Origin: Chryseolinea soli | Lineage (GTDB): Bacteria > Bacteroidota > Bacteroidia > Cytophagales > Cyclobacteriaceae | Assembly (NCBI RefSeq): GCF_003589925.1 | Contig: NZ_CP032382.1 | Coordinates: forward strand, 3,968,001-4,032,000 | Length of the DNA: 64,000 bases | Direction: 5' to 3' | Part shown: positions 52,404-59,826 of the stretch, piece by piece | Position numbering within the stretch: the stretch's first letter is position 1 | How the letters are laid out: the number at the start of each line of letters is the position of its first letter | Notes under the pieces: generated by a model | The model's input: only the letters and a program-made list of their open reading frames with translations | Told to the model about the DNA's origin: nothing | The model's database searches: none | Program-made: the position numbers and the translations under genes

Positions 52404-54117
52404 GATCATCCCCTACGATAAGAACACGTATCCTTTAAGCGCGATACTCATCCGGGGCGCTTCGGCGATCACATGGGTGAAAGCGCTTCAGGCCTTGCAA
52501 TTGGTGCTGACGAATATCCAGGTTTATCCCATTCCAAACGTGACGCCGAACGTGTTGTGGGGGTGCCTGGCCGTAACCAATGGTCCGCTCGACAAGACGC
52601 AGGCAGGCCGTCATGAGCTTTGTCAAGTCGTGACGCCGAATCTTTTTATCCCTGAGAAATCGGCGCTCTTTCCCGCGATGACCGAGGGAGAGATGGAGAA
52701 AATGTTTTCTTCTGGCAGGCACATTATCCATCCTGATTTCGGATTGGTCGAACTAACCGAAGAAGTGGATTTCAATACGCTGGTTGCCGGCTTTACGCAA
52801 CAGGAAGTCATCGTGACGAAGCCAGCGCCATCAACGTTCATACCGCAGACGATCAGAAGTTTCCACATACAAACGCCACCGCCGGAAGAGGTATTGAAGA
52901 ATTTGACCGAGAATATTTTTCCGAAGAAGGAGAACATGCAGAATAAGCCGCTGTCACTTTTTGAAAAACTGAAGCTGCAATTTTACAGGACGCTCTTTAC
53001 AAAGACCAAAGGTGAGGGTAATACACCCGCCAGCGTTAAGCCGACCAGTTGGGGCTCCCGGCTTGCGGGCATCATGGAAAAACTTTTCCCCTCAAAAAAT
53101 AGGTTTGACAAGCTGTTGATGGACTTTGAGGATCTTGAAAAACGAAATCAGAAACACGTGGAGCGGCTCATGGACATGTTGAAGAATGATCCCGAGGAAG
53201 CCTTGAAATATGCCATTCCATTAGACGAGCACGGCGCGGGCCGGGGAAGCCAGGAGCCGGCCAGGTTTGATTTTGCCCGTCGCTGGTTTGATTTTTCGCT
53301 CACGGGGGATCATCACAGATCGGGAGGCGGTGGAACGGTAAGCATCGGCGACCACTTTCATCTCTTGCAAAAGCAATACCGGGAAACGGCCGAGGCACTG
53401 GTAAAAAAGAATGAACATCAGAAAGCGGCCTTTGTCTATTTGAAGCTGCTGAAGAATCCACTCCAGGCCGCCGAGACGCTGGAGGCCGGCAAGTACTATG
53501 CAGAGGCGGCGACGATCTTTTTAAAACAATGCAACAATAAACAGAGGGCGGCCCAGTGTTACGAGAAAGGCAACATGACCATGGATGCCATCGAGCTCTA
53601 TAAAGAGTTGTCTGACCACGAAAAGGTAGGCGACCTGTACATGACCGTATCCAACCGCACGGAGGCGTTCGTGCACTATCAAAAAGTGGCTGACAACTTT
53701 GTGAAGCTGGACCAATATGTGAAAGCTTCGTTGTTTTATAAGCATAAAATGGACGATCCCACTGCGGGCCAATCCATGTTGCGAAAGGGATGGGACAGCA
53801 ATAAGGACGCGGTCAACTGCCTGAATAATTATTTCGCCAACATCGACGACGTAGAGCAATTGGAAAAAGAGATCAAGGCAGTAAGCGTTGAAAGTGTGAC
53901 CGACCAAAACCGGGAATCTTTTCTCACGGTGCTTCAGCACGAGTACAAAAAACAAAAGCAACTGCGCGAGCCATTGACGGAACTGGCTTACGAGCTAGTA
54001 GCGACACACATAGCGATCAATCCTTCCATTGTGTCGCGGCTAAATGAGTTCAACCCGGAAAACAAAGAATTGTTTAAGGACACGCTGCGGTTTAAGTTGA
54101 ACGCGAAAAAGACCTGA
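52393..54117 (+). CDS. bpX-like protein with TPR region, last gene of the MoxR operon
   Basis: The 574-residue protein begins with a conserved-looking domain (1-130; LSAILIRGASAITWVKALQA, then HIIHPDFGLVELTEE), followed by a basic linker. A TPR-like solenoid occupies about 335-490, with repeated pairs such as YRETAEALVKKNEHQKAAFVYLKL, AAETLEAGKYYAEAATIFLK and AAQCYEKGNMTMDAIELYKE. A C-terminal helical part closes it. The N-terminal unit resembles the bpX6-type domain of MoxR-vWA-propeller systems, by memory. A bridging or substrate-recruiting role is inferred from the solenoid. It has no signal peptide. Confidence 0.78.
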   Translation: MELKIIPYDKNTYPLSAILIRGASAITWVKALQALQLVLTNIQVYPIPNVTPNVLWGCLAVTNGPLDKTQAGRHELCQVVTPNLFIPEKSALFPAMTEGEMEKMFSSGRHIIHPDFGLVELTEEVDFNTLVAGFTQQEVIVTKPAPSTFIPQTIRSFHIQTPPPEEVLKNLTENIFPKKENMQNKPLSLFEKLKLQFYRTLFTKTKGEGNTPASVKPTSWGSRLAGIMEKLFPSKNRFDKLLMDFEDLEKRNQKHVERLMDMLKNDPEEALKYAIPLDEHGAGRGSQEPARFDFARRWFDFSLTGDHHRSGGGGTVSIGDHFHLLQKQYRETAEALVKKNEHQKAAFVYLKLLKNPLQAAETLEAGKYYAEAATIFLKQCNNKQRAAQCYEKGNMTMDAIELYKELSDHEKVGDLYMTVSNRTEAFVHYQKVADNFVKLDQYVKASLFYKHKMDDPTAGQSMLRKGWDSNKDAVNCLNNYFANIDDVEQLEKEIKAVSVESVTDQNRESFLTVLQHEYKKQKQLREPLTELAYELVATHIAINPSIVSRLNEFNPENKELFKDTLRFKLNAKKT

Positions 54118-54293
54118 ATTTTGCCGCTTGCGATAAGGGGTTCTTGACCGGCGACAACCGCCATGCGAATCGACGGATCTTTGGACAAAAGATCTTCCCC
54201 AAAATGCGGTAGTGATGTAACATTAACAATTACTTCATCCGTTTAACCGCGGTTTATAGCTACCTTCCGTGACCAAATAAAAACCCAATATTT

Positions 54294-54668
54294 ATGACAA
54301 CGCAAGAAAAAATAATGACAACCCAGGAGGTTGCCGATCGCTTCTTCGAATTGGCCCAGGAAGGAAAATTCGATGTGATCCAGGACGAGCTGTACGACGA
54401 AAGTGTGAAAAGCGTTGAACCGGCAACGTCCACTTGGCAGAATGTGGAAGGCCTTGGCCAGGTGAAGGAGAAAGCCCAGCAATGGCAATCCATCGTGGAA
54501 GAGATGCACGGCGGCTACACCAACAAACCGCAGGTGGCCGGCAACTTCTTCTCTTGTGTAATGGGCATGGACGTGACCGTGAAAGGCCAGCCGCGGATGA
54601 AGATGGACGAGATCGCCGTCTACGAGGTGCGCGATGGAAAAATTGTTTTGGAACAGTTCTTCTTTTGA
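54294..54668 (+). CDS. SnoaL-like small protein (NTF2 fold)
   Basis: The 124-residue protein starts with AEVADRFFELAQEGKFD-like sequence (here EVADRFFELAQEGKFDVIQD) and ends with EIAVYEVRDGKIVLEQFFF, the typical outer strands of the SnoaL/NTF2 fold. A second in-frame ATG seven codons into the frame (MTTQEKI-MTTQEV) repeats the first three codons and may be the real start. It is a single cytoplasmic domain. Ligand or enzyme activity cannot be assigned. It is followed by a clear terminator. Confidence 0.85.
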   Translation: MTTQEKIMTTQEVADRFFELAQEGKFDVIQDELYDESVKSVEPATSTWQNVEGLGQVKEKAQQWQSIVEEMHGGYTNKPQVAGNFFSCVMGMDVTVKGQPRMKMDEIAVYEVRDGKIVLEQFFF

Positions 54669-54700
54669 GTTAAACGATTTTACGAAGTATTCAATGCCAG

Positions 54701-54730
54701 GCGCGGGTTAGAAAACCCGCGCTTTTTTTT
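54701..54730 (+). terminator. Rho-independent terminator after the SnoaL-like gene
   Basis: GCGCGGGTT (54701-54709) pairs perfectly with AACCCGCGC (54714-54722) around the loop AGAA, followed by eight T. It lies 32 bases after the stop. Confidence 0.95.
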
Positions 54731-54834
54731 AAATATCCTAAGAGATAAAGATTTATTAACTTTTTTTTCGCCATCCGTTAATCTTGAATTCTGAAATTTA
54801 GTTTTCCGAAGTTTCAAATTTTTTAAACTGTGGT

Positions 54835-55023
54835 ATGATAGGTTTTGCGCTGAGTGCGGCGGCCGTTGTGCATGGCTGCGTTTCTTCGATTGTCCTGAAT
54901 GATCTCCTCAAAACAAGCAAATGTCAACGCAAACGCGGCTGGGCCATCATCGTCGTTGCCGTCCCCGTCCTGGGAATCGTTGCCTATGATCTGACGCATA
55001 GACGAAAGCGGGTTTCGCGATAG
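54835..55023 (+). CDS. Small membrane protein
   Basis: The 62-residue protein has two hydrophobic stretches (about 1-22 and 36-52), the second followed by a basic tail (THRRKRVSR). The order hydrophobic-loop-KRGWAIIVVAVPVLGIVAYDL resembles the small PLDc_N-type membrane proteins of Bacteroidota, which have no firm function. No Shine-Dalgarno is obvious. It is the only plausible gene between the terminator at 54701 and the repeat copy at 55173. Confidence 0.6.
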   Translation: MIGFALSAAAVVHGCVSSIVLNDLLKTSKCQRKRGWAIIVVAVPVLGIVAYDLTHRRKRVSR

Positions 55024-55399
55024 CTTCTTGTCAAGCCGTGTCGGAAGGGACGAAGGAAAGCTTTAATGAGGCGGACCAGATTTTTTCTTCACCGCAAAGG
55101 CGCAATGGACGTAAAGTCGTCTTTCGCAAAATTTCCGGGTTCAGTGTTCATGACAAAGCGGACCATCAAACCCACACCCGCCCCTCACACCTCTTCCAGC
55201 ATGTTTACATCAGGGCCTAAGCCTATCTTTGGCCTGGCAGGGGCATGCGCGGATAGGGTTAAGCCTTGATGTAAACATGCGGGGCCCCCGCGGCCCTGGA
55301 GCGGAGCTATGAAATGCCCGAAAGAACTTACATCCAAAGCTTCTCTATCCCACACAACGTTCAGCGCTGAGAAAGAACAGAAGGAATACGACAAACCTC
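55024..55399. other. 376-base non-coding region holding element copy 1
   Basis: Apart from the repeat (55173-55364) it contains a weak hairpin-like stretch at about 55085-55125 (CCGCAAAGGCGCAATGGACG...) resembling the palindromic repeat family at 645. No other gene is supported. Confidence 0.6.
55173..55364 (+). repeat. Structured repeat element, copy 1
   Basis: The element has a C-rich entry (CACACCCGCCCCTCACAC), then a 29-base arm (55199-55227) that pairs with 55252-55280 around a 24-base loop. Next comes a short GGGGCC hairpin (55281-55286 with 55292-55297), a purine-rich GGAGCGGAGC, and ATG at 55309. A diverged 3' part follows to about 55364. Copy 2 at 56806-57003 is nearly identical from CTCTTCCAGC to AAATGCCC. 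The arms pair at all but two positions if G.U is allowed on the plus strand. Confidence 0.88.
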
Positions 55400-56743
55400 T
55401 CACTCTCTCCCTTCCAATATCTTCCCCGTCTCATTCCCTTCCGAGGTACCATCCGGTTTATTCAGCATGTAATCAAAAACTTCCAATTCACTAAATATCA
55501 CAATAGCACCAACTTTTAAATCCGGAATTTCATAAGGATCATTCTGCAGAACGCCCTCCATTTGCTCGCCCTTCCAACGCGTCACCTCCACCCACATCCA
55601 TTCGTGCCCACCATCGGGTGTTTCAAACGGCGCCTTTACCATGATCGAGTATCCGGGATCCAGACCCTTATTGAACAACGCCCTGAGCTCGGGTAGCCGT
55701 TTCTTTGCATTTTCACTAGCCGCTAGCAATTCATCATCATGCTGGGCGACCGTGTACGATTCTTGCATGCCAAATAAATCGGCGACGAGTTGATTGGCTT
55801 CTTCCTGTGGCGAGGAGTATTTGGGATTTTCAAAGGCGATCAGCAGTTGGATAAATGGGTTATCGCCTTCCTCGGGAGATGCCCATTTCAATTTTACGGA
55901 AGTAGCCAATTGGGCATCGGTTTTTATGTCCGATAGAAGCAAATCCCGCATCTTTTTGTTTTTGATTTTTTTTAGCTCGACATGCAATGTTGAATCCGCA
56001 TTTATGAAAGGGTTCTCCACGAGCGTCTGTGTAACGGCATTGATAAGGTTTCCATACGAAATTTGATCCGAACAAGGGAAATTCCTGATCGAGATTTCGG
56101 GCAAACAAAAATTGCTCATGCCCAACGTCACCGCGCGACAAAATTCGCCTTCGCGATAGGTGTGTATGGTCACATGGCCAGTAATGTCAATCGTTTGATC
56201 CTGGAAAGCATCTACACGACGTGTCTTCCAAGTGGTGGGACTATAAAATTCGATCGAGACGAGATCTGCGATGACTACCTTTTTTTCCTTGGTTAGCGCA
56301 TAAATGAAATCTGCAATCTGTTTTTGTTTCTCAACGACATCGTTGCTTGTTCCAAAGAAAACGAGGTCCAGGTTTCTATCGGAAAGGGAAAATGCTTGGA
56401 GTTCCTTTTCAGTCAATTGGAAAAACGAAGAGGGCCAACTTTCAATGTCGGGTTTCATAAATTCCTCATCGCCCTTTTGGATCCGCGTTAGATAAAACCC
56501 GTCTTTCAAAATGGACAAAGAGTCTGCTGACGGTGCCTCTGTCCTCGGAAAAGATTTTAAAGACTGTCGCGCTTGGTCTGAAAGGGTGGCATCGGTAATC
56601 GACTCGTTCTCCAACAGGTAGATCGCCAAGTGCGTCACAAAGGACGGGCTGAGAACGCTAGTTTGGGTTGCAGCTTTTTTTTCATTTTTCGAAGGGAACG
56701 AACATCCAAAAAGAAGGATGAGGAAAGCAAAACGATATCTCAC
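55400..56743 (-). CDS. Lipoprotein with C-terminal DUF2314 domain
   Basis: The 447-residue protein has a lipoprotein signal (lipobox LLFGC, Cys14). Residues 30-330 form a soluble alpha/beta region I do not recognise. The last 90 residues contain GYSIMVKAPFETPDGGHEWM, then WKGEQMEGVLQNDPYEI and LKVGAIVIFSELEVFDYML, matching the DUF2314 pattern of bacterial stress- or defence-linked proteins of unknown activity. It is transcribed against its neighbours and lies between two direct copies of the structured repeat, which start about 35 bases beyond its stop and 60 bases beyond its start. This suggests it was inserted or rearranged together with the repeat. Confidence 0.78.
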   Translation of the reverse strand: MRYRFAFLILLFGCSFPSKNEKKAATQTSVLSPSFVTHLAIYLLENESITDATLSDQARQSLKSFPRTEAPSADSLSILKDGFYLTRIQKGDEEFMKPDIESWPSSFFQLTEKELQAFSLSDRNLDLVFFGTSNDVVEKQKQIADFIYALTKEKKVVIADLVSIEFYSPTTWKTRRVDAFQDQTIDITGHVTIHTYREGEFCRAVTLGMSNFCLPEISIRNFPCSDQISYGNLINAVTQTLVENPFINADSTLHVELKKIKNKKMRDLLLSDIKTDAQLATSVKLKWASPEEGDNPFIQLLIAFENPKYSSPQEEANQLVADLFGMQESYTVAQHDDELLAASENAKKRLPELRALFNKGLDPGYSIMVKAPFETPDGGHEWMWVEVTRWKGEQMEGVLQNDPYEIPDLKVGAIVIFSELEVFDYMLNKPDGTSEGNETGKILEGRE

Positions 56744-56805
56744 AATGGCGGGGGTTGGTTTAATTTTAATTCCCCAATATATGAATTAGCCTTTACAAAC
56801 TGCCT

Positions 56806-57003
56806 CACACCCGTCCCTCACACCCACACCTCTTCCAGCATGTTTACATCAGGGCCTAAGCCTATCTTTGGCCTGGCAGGGGCATGCGCGGATAGGGTTA
56901 AGCTCTGATGTAAACATGCGGGGCCCCCGCGGCCCCGGAGCGGAGCTATGAAATGCCCAAAGAAATTTCCCTACAAAGATTTTCTATCTCACGAAACGTT
57001 CAG
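56806..57003 (+). repeat. Structured repeat element, copy 2, upstream of nuoA
   Basis: It has the same layout as copy 1: arm 56838-56866 pairs with 56891-56919 around an identical 24-base loop. GGGGCC (56920-56925) pairs with GGCCCC (56931-56936), then GGAGCGGAGC and ATG at 56948, which opens a 27-codon frame. The entry contains an extra CCCACA. With the last 60 bases before nuoA it fills the 319-base gap between the lipoprotein start and nuoA. Confidence 0.88.
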
Positions 57004-57049
57004 GACCAATGTTTTTTCCCCATCTATCTAACGGTGCAACCCGAAGTAT

Positions 57050-57057
57050 TATCTTTG
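57050..57057 (+). promoter_or_regulatory. Candidate -7 box directly before nuoA
   Basis: TATCTTTG is an exact TAnnTTTG box, only 5 bases before the nuoA ATG at 57063. If used, the nuo mRNA would be leaderless or nearly so. No TTTG is found 18-20 bases upstream. Confidence 0.4.
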
Positions 57058-57062
57058 ATCTC

Positions 57063-57572
57063 ATGGACCACCCCCTCTATCTATCAGCCTTTGGCGAAAT
57101 CCTCCTCTACATCCTGGCGGGTGTCCTTTTCATCCTTGTCACCCTGTTGATTTCCAAGGCCATACGCCCCCACCGCCCCAACCCCGAAAAGCTTTCCACC
57201 TACGAAAGCGGGGAGGAGCCCGTGAGTTCCGCCTGGTCACAGTTCAACCTGCGCTTCTATGTTGTGGCGCTCATCTTCCTGCTGTTCGAAGTGGAGATCG
57301 TTTTTCTCTTCCCCTGGTCCACCATTTTCGCCAACAAAAAGCTGCAGGCGGCAACAAACGGCGCCTGGGGATGGTTCTCCATGATAGAGATGTTGGTCTT
57401 CATCGGTGTGCTGGCGCTGGGATTGGCCTATGCCTGGGTGAACGGTCATCTGGATTGGATCAAGCCGCATCCCGAACCAACCGACTTCAAGTCGCAGGTG
57501 CCGAAAAGTTTGTACGACAACATCAACGAAAAATATAAAACGCATCAGAAGCCTGAACAAGGCAACGGATAA
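57063..57572 (+). CDS. nuoA: NADH-quinone oxidoreductase subunit A
   Basis: From the ATG at 57063 ([20 protein letters not shown]) the protein has 169 residues. This start gives the normal N-terminus, with the first helix at about 9-30. Three membrane helices are present. The conserved loop reads [43 protein letters not shown], here given in parts: the ESGEEP segment and [13 protein letters not shown] are the NuoA signature. The C-terminal tail is longer and more charged than in E. coli, as in other Bacteroidota. It is the first gene of the nuoABCD block, 8 bases before nuoB. Confidence 0.95.
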   Translation: MDHPLYLSAFGEILLYILAGVLFILVTLLISKAIRPHRPNPEKLSTYESGEEPVSSAWSQFNLRFYVVALIFLLFEVEIVFLFPWSTIFANKKLQAATNGAWGWFSMIEMLVFIGVLALGLAYAWVNGHLDWIKPHPEPTDFKSQVPKSLYDNINEKYKTHQKPEQGNG

Positions 57573-57580
57573 CGAACGCT

Positions 57581-58117
57581 ATGGGTGGACTACTGGATCA
57601 ACGCTTTGAACACGGCGGCGTCATCGTGACCCGCCTCGACGACCTGCTCAACTGGGCGCGGCTGTCGTCCATGTTTCCGATGACGTTCGGGCTGGCCTGT
57701 TGTGCCATCGAGTTCATGAGCACGGGCACCACCGTCTACGACATGGACCGCTTTGGCATGGCGCCCCGTTCCAGCCCACGCCAGGCCGACGTCATGATCA
57801 TCGCCGGCACGGTCACCTTCAAAATGGCCGACCGCATCAAGCGTCTCTACGAACAAATGGCCGAGCCGCGCTATGTCATCTCCATGGGTTCGTGTGCCAA
57901 CTGTGGTGGGCCGTACTGGCAGCATGGCTATCACGTGGTGAAGGGCGTGGACCGCATCATTCCGGTGGATGTTTATGTGCCCGGTTGCCCGCCGCGTCCC
58001 GAAGCCCTCATCGGGGGTTTTCTCAAACTCCAGGAAAAGATCCGGAACGAAAGCATGATGGCGCCCACGGCCATCGAAAAACTATTGAAGAAAGAAGAAA
58101 CACATGCCAGCCTTTGA
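57581..58117 (+). CDS. nuoB: NADH-quinone oxidoreductase subunit B
   Basis: The 178-residue protein carries the ligands of the N2 iron-sulfur cluster: the tandem Cys40-Cys41 ([11 protein letters not shown]), Cys105 (MGSCANCGG) and Cys136 ([11 protein letters not shown]). [17 protein letters not shown] is the usual quinone-cavity segment. It is the peripheral arm subunit nearest the membrane, next to NuoD. It overlaps nuoC by 14 bases. Confidence 0.97.
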   Translation: MGGLLDQRFEHGGVIVTRLDDLLNWARLSSMFPMTFGLACCAIEFMSTGTTVYDMDRFGMAPRSSPRQADVMIIAGTVTFKMADRIKRLYEQMAEPRYVISMGSCANCGGPYWQHGYHVVKGVDRIIPVDVYVPGCPPRPEALIGGFLKLQEKIRNESMMAPTAIEKLLKKEETHASL

Positions 58118-58589
58118 GTCGATACTAACCCTCGTGCAAAATGCCTGCACGCACACCCCGCCGGTGGTGGACGAGAATGCGTCACCCAAAGCCATCGTGG
58201 TGGCGGCGGAAGATCTTGTGGCGGTGGCGCAGCAACTGTTCGCGTCACCCGAAACCTACTTCGACATGCTCTCCTGCGTGACGGGCATCGACAACGGGCC
58301 GGCCGCGAATACCATGGAGGTGGCGTATAATCTCTACTCGATACCGTTTCACACCCACCTGATGTTGAAAGTAAAGGTGTCGCGCGAAAAGCCTGAAGTG
58401 CCATCCCTGAGCAATCTTTGGAAAACGGCTACCTGGCAGGAGCGCGAAATATTCGATATGTACGGCATCCATTTCACCGGTCATCCCGACCTGCGAAGGA
58501 TCTTGATGCCCGAAGACTGGGAAGGCCACCCCTTGCGCAAAGACTACACGCACCAGGGCTATTACCGCGACATCAAAGTAGCCTACTAG
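58104..58589 (+). CDS. nuoC: NADH-quinone oxidoreductase subunit C
   Basis: The 161-residue protein has the 30-kDa subunit signature [20 protein letters not shown] followed by [18 protein letters not shown]. The N-terminal domain is of normal size, and it is not fused to NuoD as it is in E. coli. It sits 5 bases upstream of nuoD. Confidence 0.95.
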   Translation: MPAFESILTLVQNACTHTPPVVDENASPKAIVVAAEDLVAVAQQLFASPETYFDMLSCVTGIDNGPAANTMEVAYNLYSIPFHTHLMLKVKVSREKPEVPSLSNLWKTATWQEREIFDMYGIHFTGHPDLRRILMPEDWEGHPLRKDYTHQGYYRDIKVAY

Positions 58590-58594
58590 CCGCC

Positions 58595-59815
58595 ATGCCT
58601 ACCGACCACATCCAATACAAATCGCACCCCGACAACCTCACGCGTTCGGTTCCTTATAAGTTCGACGCAGCACAACTGCGTTCAGAAGAAATGATCGTGA
58701 ACCTGGGGCCGCAACATCCCTCGACCCACGGCGTGCTCCGCTTGGAAGTGTTGATGGAAGGGGAGATCGTAAAAGAGGTCGTTCCGCACATCGGCTACCT
58801 GCACCGTTGCTTCGAGAAGCACGCAGAGAATTTGCCCTACAACCAGGTCATCCCCTTTGTTGACCGTCTCGACTATGTGGCTTCCATGAACAGCGAGCAT
58901 GCCTATGCCATGGGCGTGGAGCGCATGTTGGGCATCGAGCATCAGATACCCAAACGCGTGGAGTATGTGCGCGTGATGGTGGCCGAGCTGAACCGCATCG
59001 CGTCACACTTCATCGCCATCGGCACCTATGGCATGGACATCGGTGCGTTCACACCGTTCTTCTGGCTCATGCGCGACCGCGAACATATTTTGCGCATGCT
59101 CGAGTGGGCTTCGGGTGCCCGTTTACTCTACAACTATATTTGGATTGGGGGATTGTTCTACGATTTGCCCATTGGCTTCGAAGAACGCTGCCAGCAATTC
59201 ATCGCCTACATCCGTCCCAAGCTAGTCGAGTTGGACACCGTGCTATTGCAAAACAAGATCTTCGTTCAACGCACCGCCAATGTGGGCGTGCTTCCACTCG
59301 ACTTAGCCATCAACGGTGGCGTCACCGGCCCGATGCTACGTGCCTCGGGTCTTCGTTTCGATCTCCGTCGCGTTGACGGCTACTCGGTTTACCCGGAATT
59401 GGATTTTGATGTGCCGATCGGCGAAGGCAAGATGGGCACCGTGGGCGATTGCTGGGATCGCACCAACGTGCGCGTGCAGGAAATTCACGAATCGCTGAAG
59501 ATCCTGGAGCAATGTGTGATCAAGCTCACCGGCGAACACAAGCGCACGCGTGACTTCGACCCGCAAGCGTTGGTGCCTAAAAAGATCCGTCCCAAAGCAC
59601 AAGACCTCTATGTGCGGTCGGAGATCCCCAAAGGCGAGCTGGGATTTTTCTTTCGCGCCGATGGCCGGAACGACATCGCCTTGCGGTGTAAGTGCCGTTC
59701 ATGCAGCTTTGTGAACCTGAGCATCCTTCCCGAAATTGCCAAAGGAATTTTAATAGCCGACCTCATCGCCATCATCGGCTCCATTGATGTGGTGATGGGG
59801 GAAGTGGACCGATAA
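58595..59815 (+). CDS. nuoD: NADH-quinone oxidoreductase subunit D
   Basis: The ATG at 58595 gives 406 residues; the longer open frame upstream overlaps nuoC and is not plausible. Family motifs are NLGPQHPSTHGVLRL (quinone-site His), HIGYLHRCFEKHAE and YVASMNSEHAYAMGVERM. The C-terminal CRSCSFVNLSILPEIAKG is the usual last helix. It is the last nuo gene of this block. The next gene 11 bases on is the NAD(P)H-hydrate repair enzyme, not nuoE. Confidence 0.97.
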   Translation: MPTDHIQYKSHPDNLTRSVPYKFDAAQLRSEEMIVNLGPQHPSTHGVLRLEVLMEGEIVKEVVPHIGYLHRCFEKHAENLPYNQVIPFVDRLDYVASMNSEHAYAMGVERMLGIEHQIPKRVEYVRVMVAELNRIASHFIAIGTYGMDIGAFTPFFWLMRDREHILRMLEWASGARLLYNYIWIGGLFYDLPIGFEERCQQFIAYIRPKLVELDTVLLQNKIFVQRTANVGVLPLDLAINGGVTGPMLRASGLRFDLRRVDGYSVYPELDFDVPIGEGKMGTVGDCWDRTNVRVQEIHESLKILEQCVIKLTGEHKRTRDFDPQALVPKKIRPKAQDLYVRSEIPKGELGFFFRADGRNDIALRCKCRSCSFVNLSILPEIAKGILIADLIAIIGSIDVVMGEVDR

Positions 59816-59826
59816 AAAAACGCTCC

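Noticed and set aside
55066..56908. Related frames at 55066-55269 and 56630-56908 that end in similar peptides (SSSMFTSGPKPIFGLAGAC)
   Set aside because: The shared peptide comes only from the duplicated structured element. The sequence changes there preserve RNA pairing, and the frames differ before the repeat.
58418..58594. Upstream extension of nuoD
   Set aside because: It overlaps nuoC in another frame and encodes Arg/Pro-rich sequence unlike any NuoD; the family start is at 58595.
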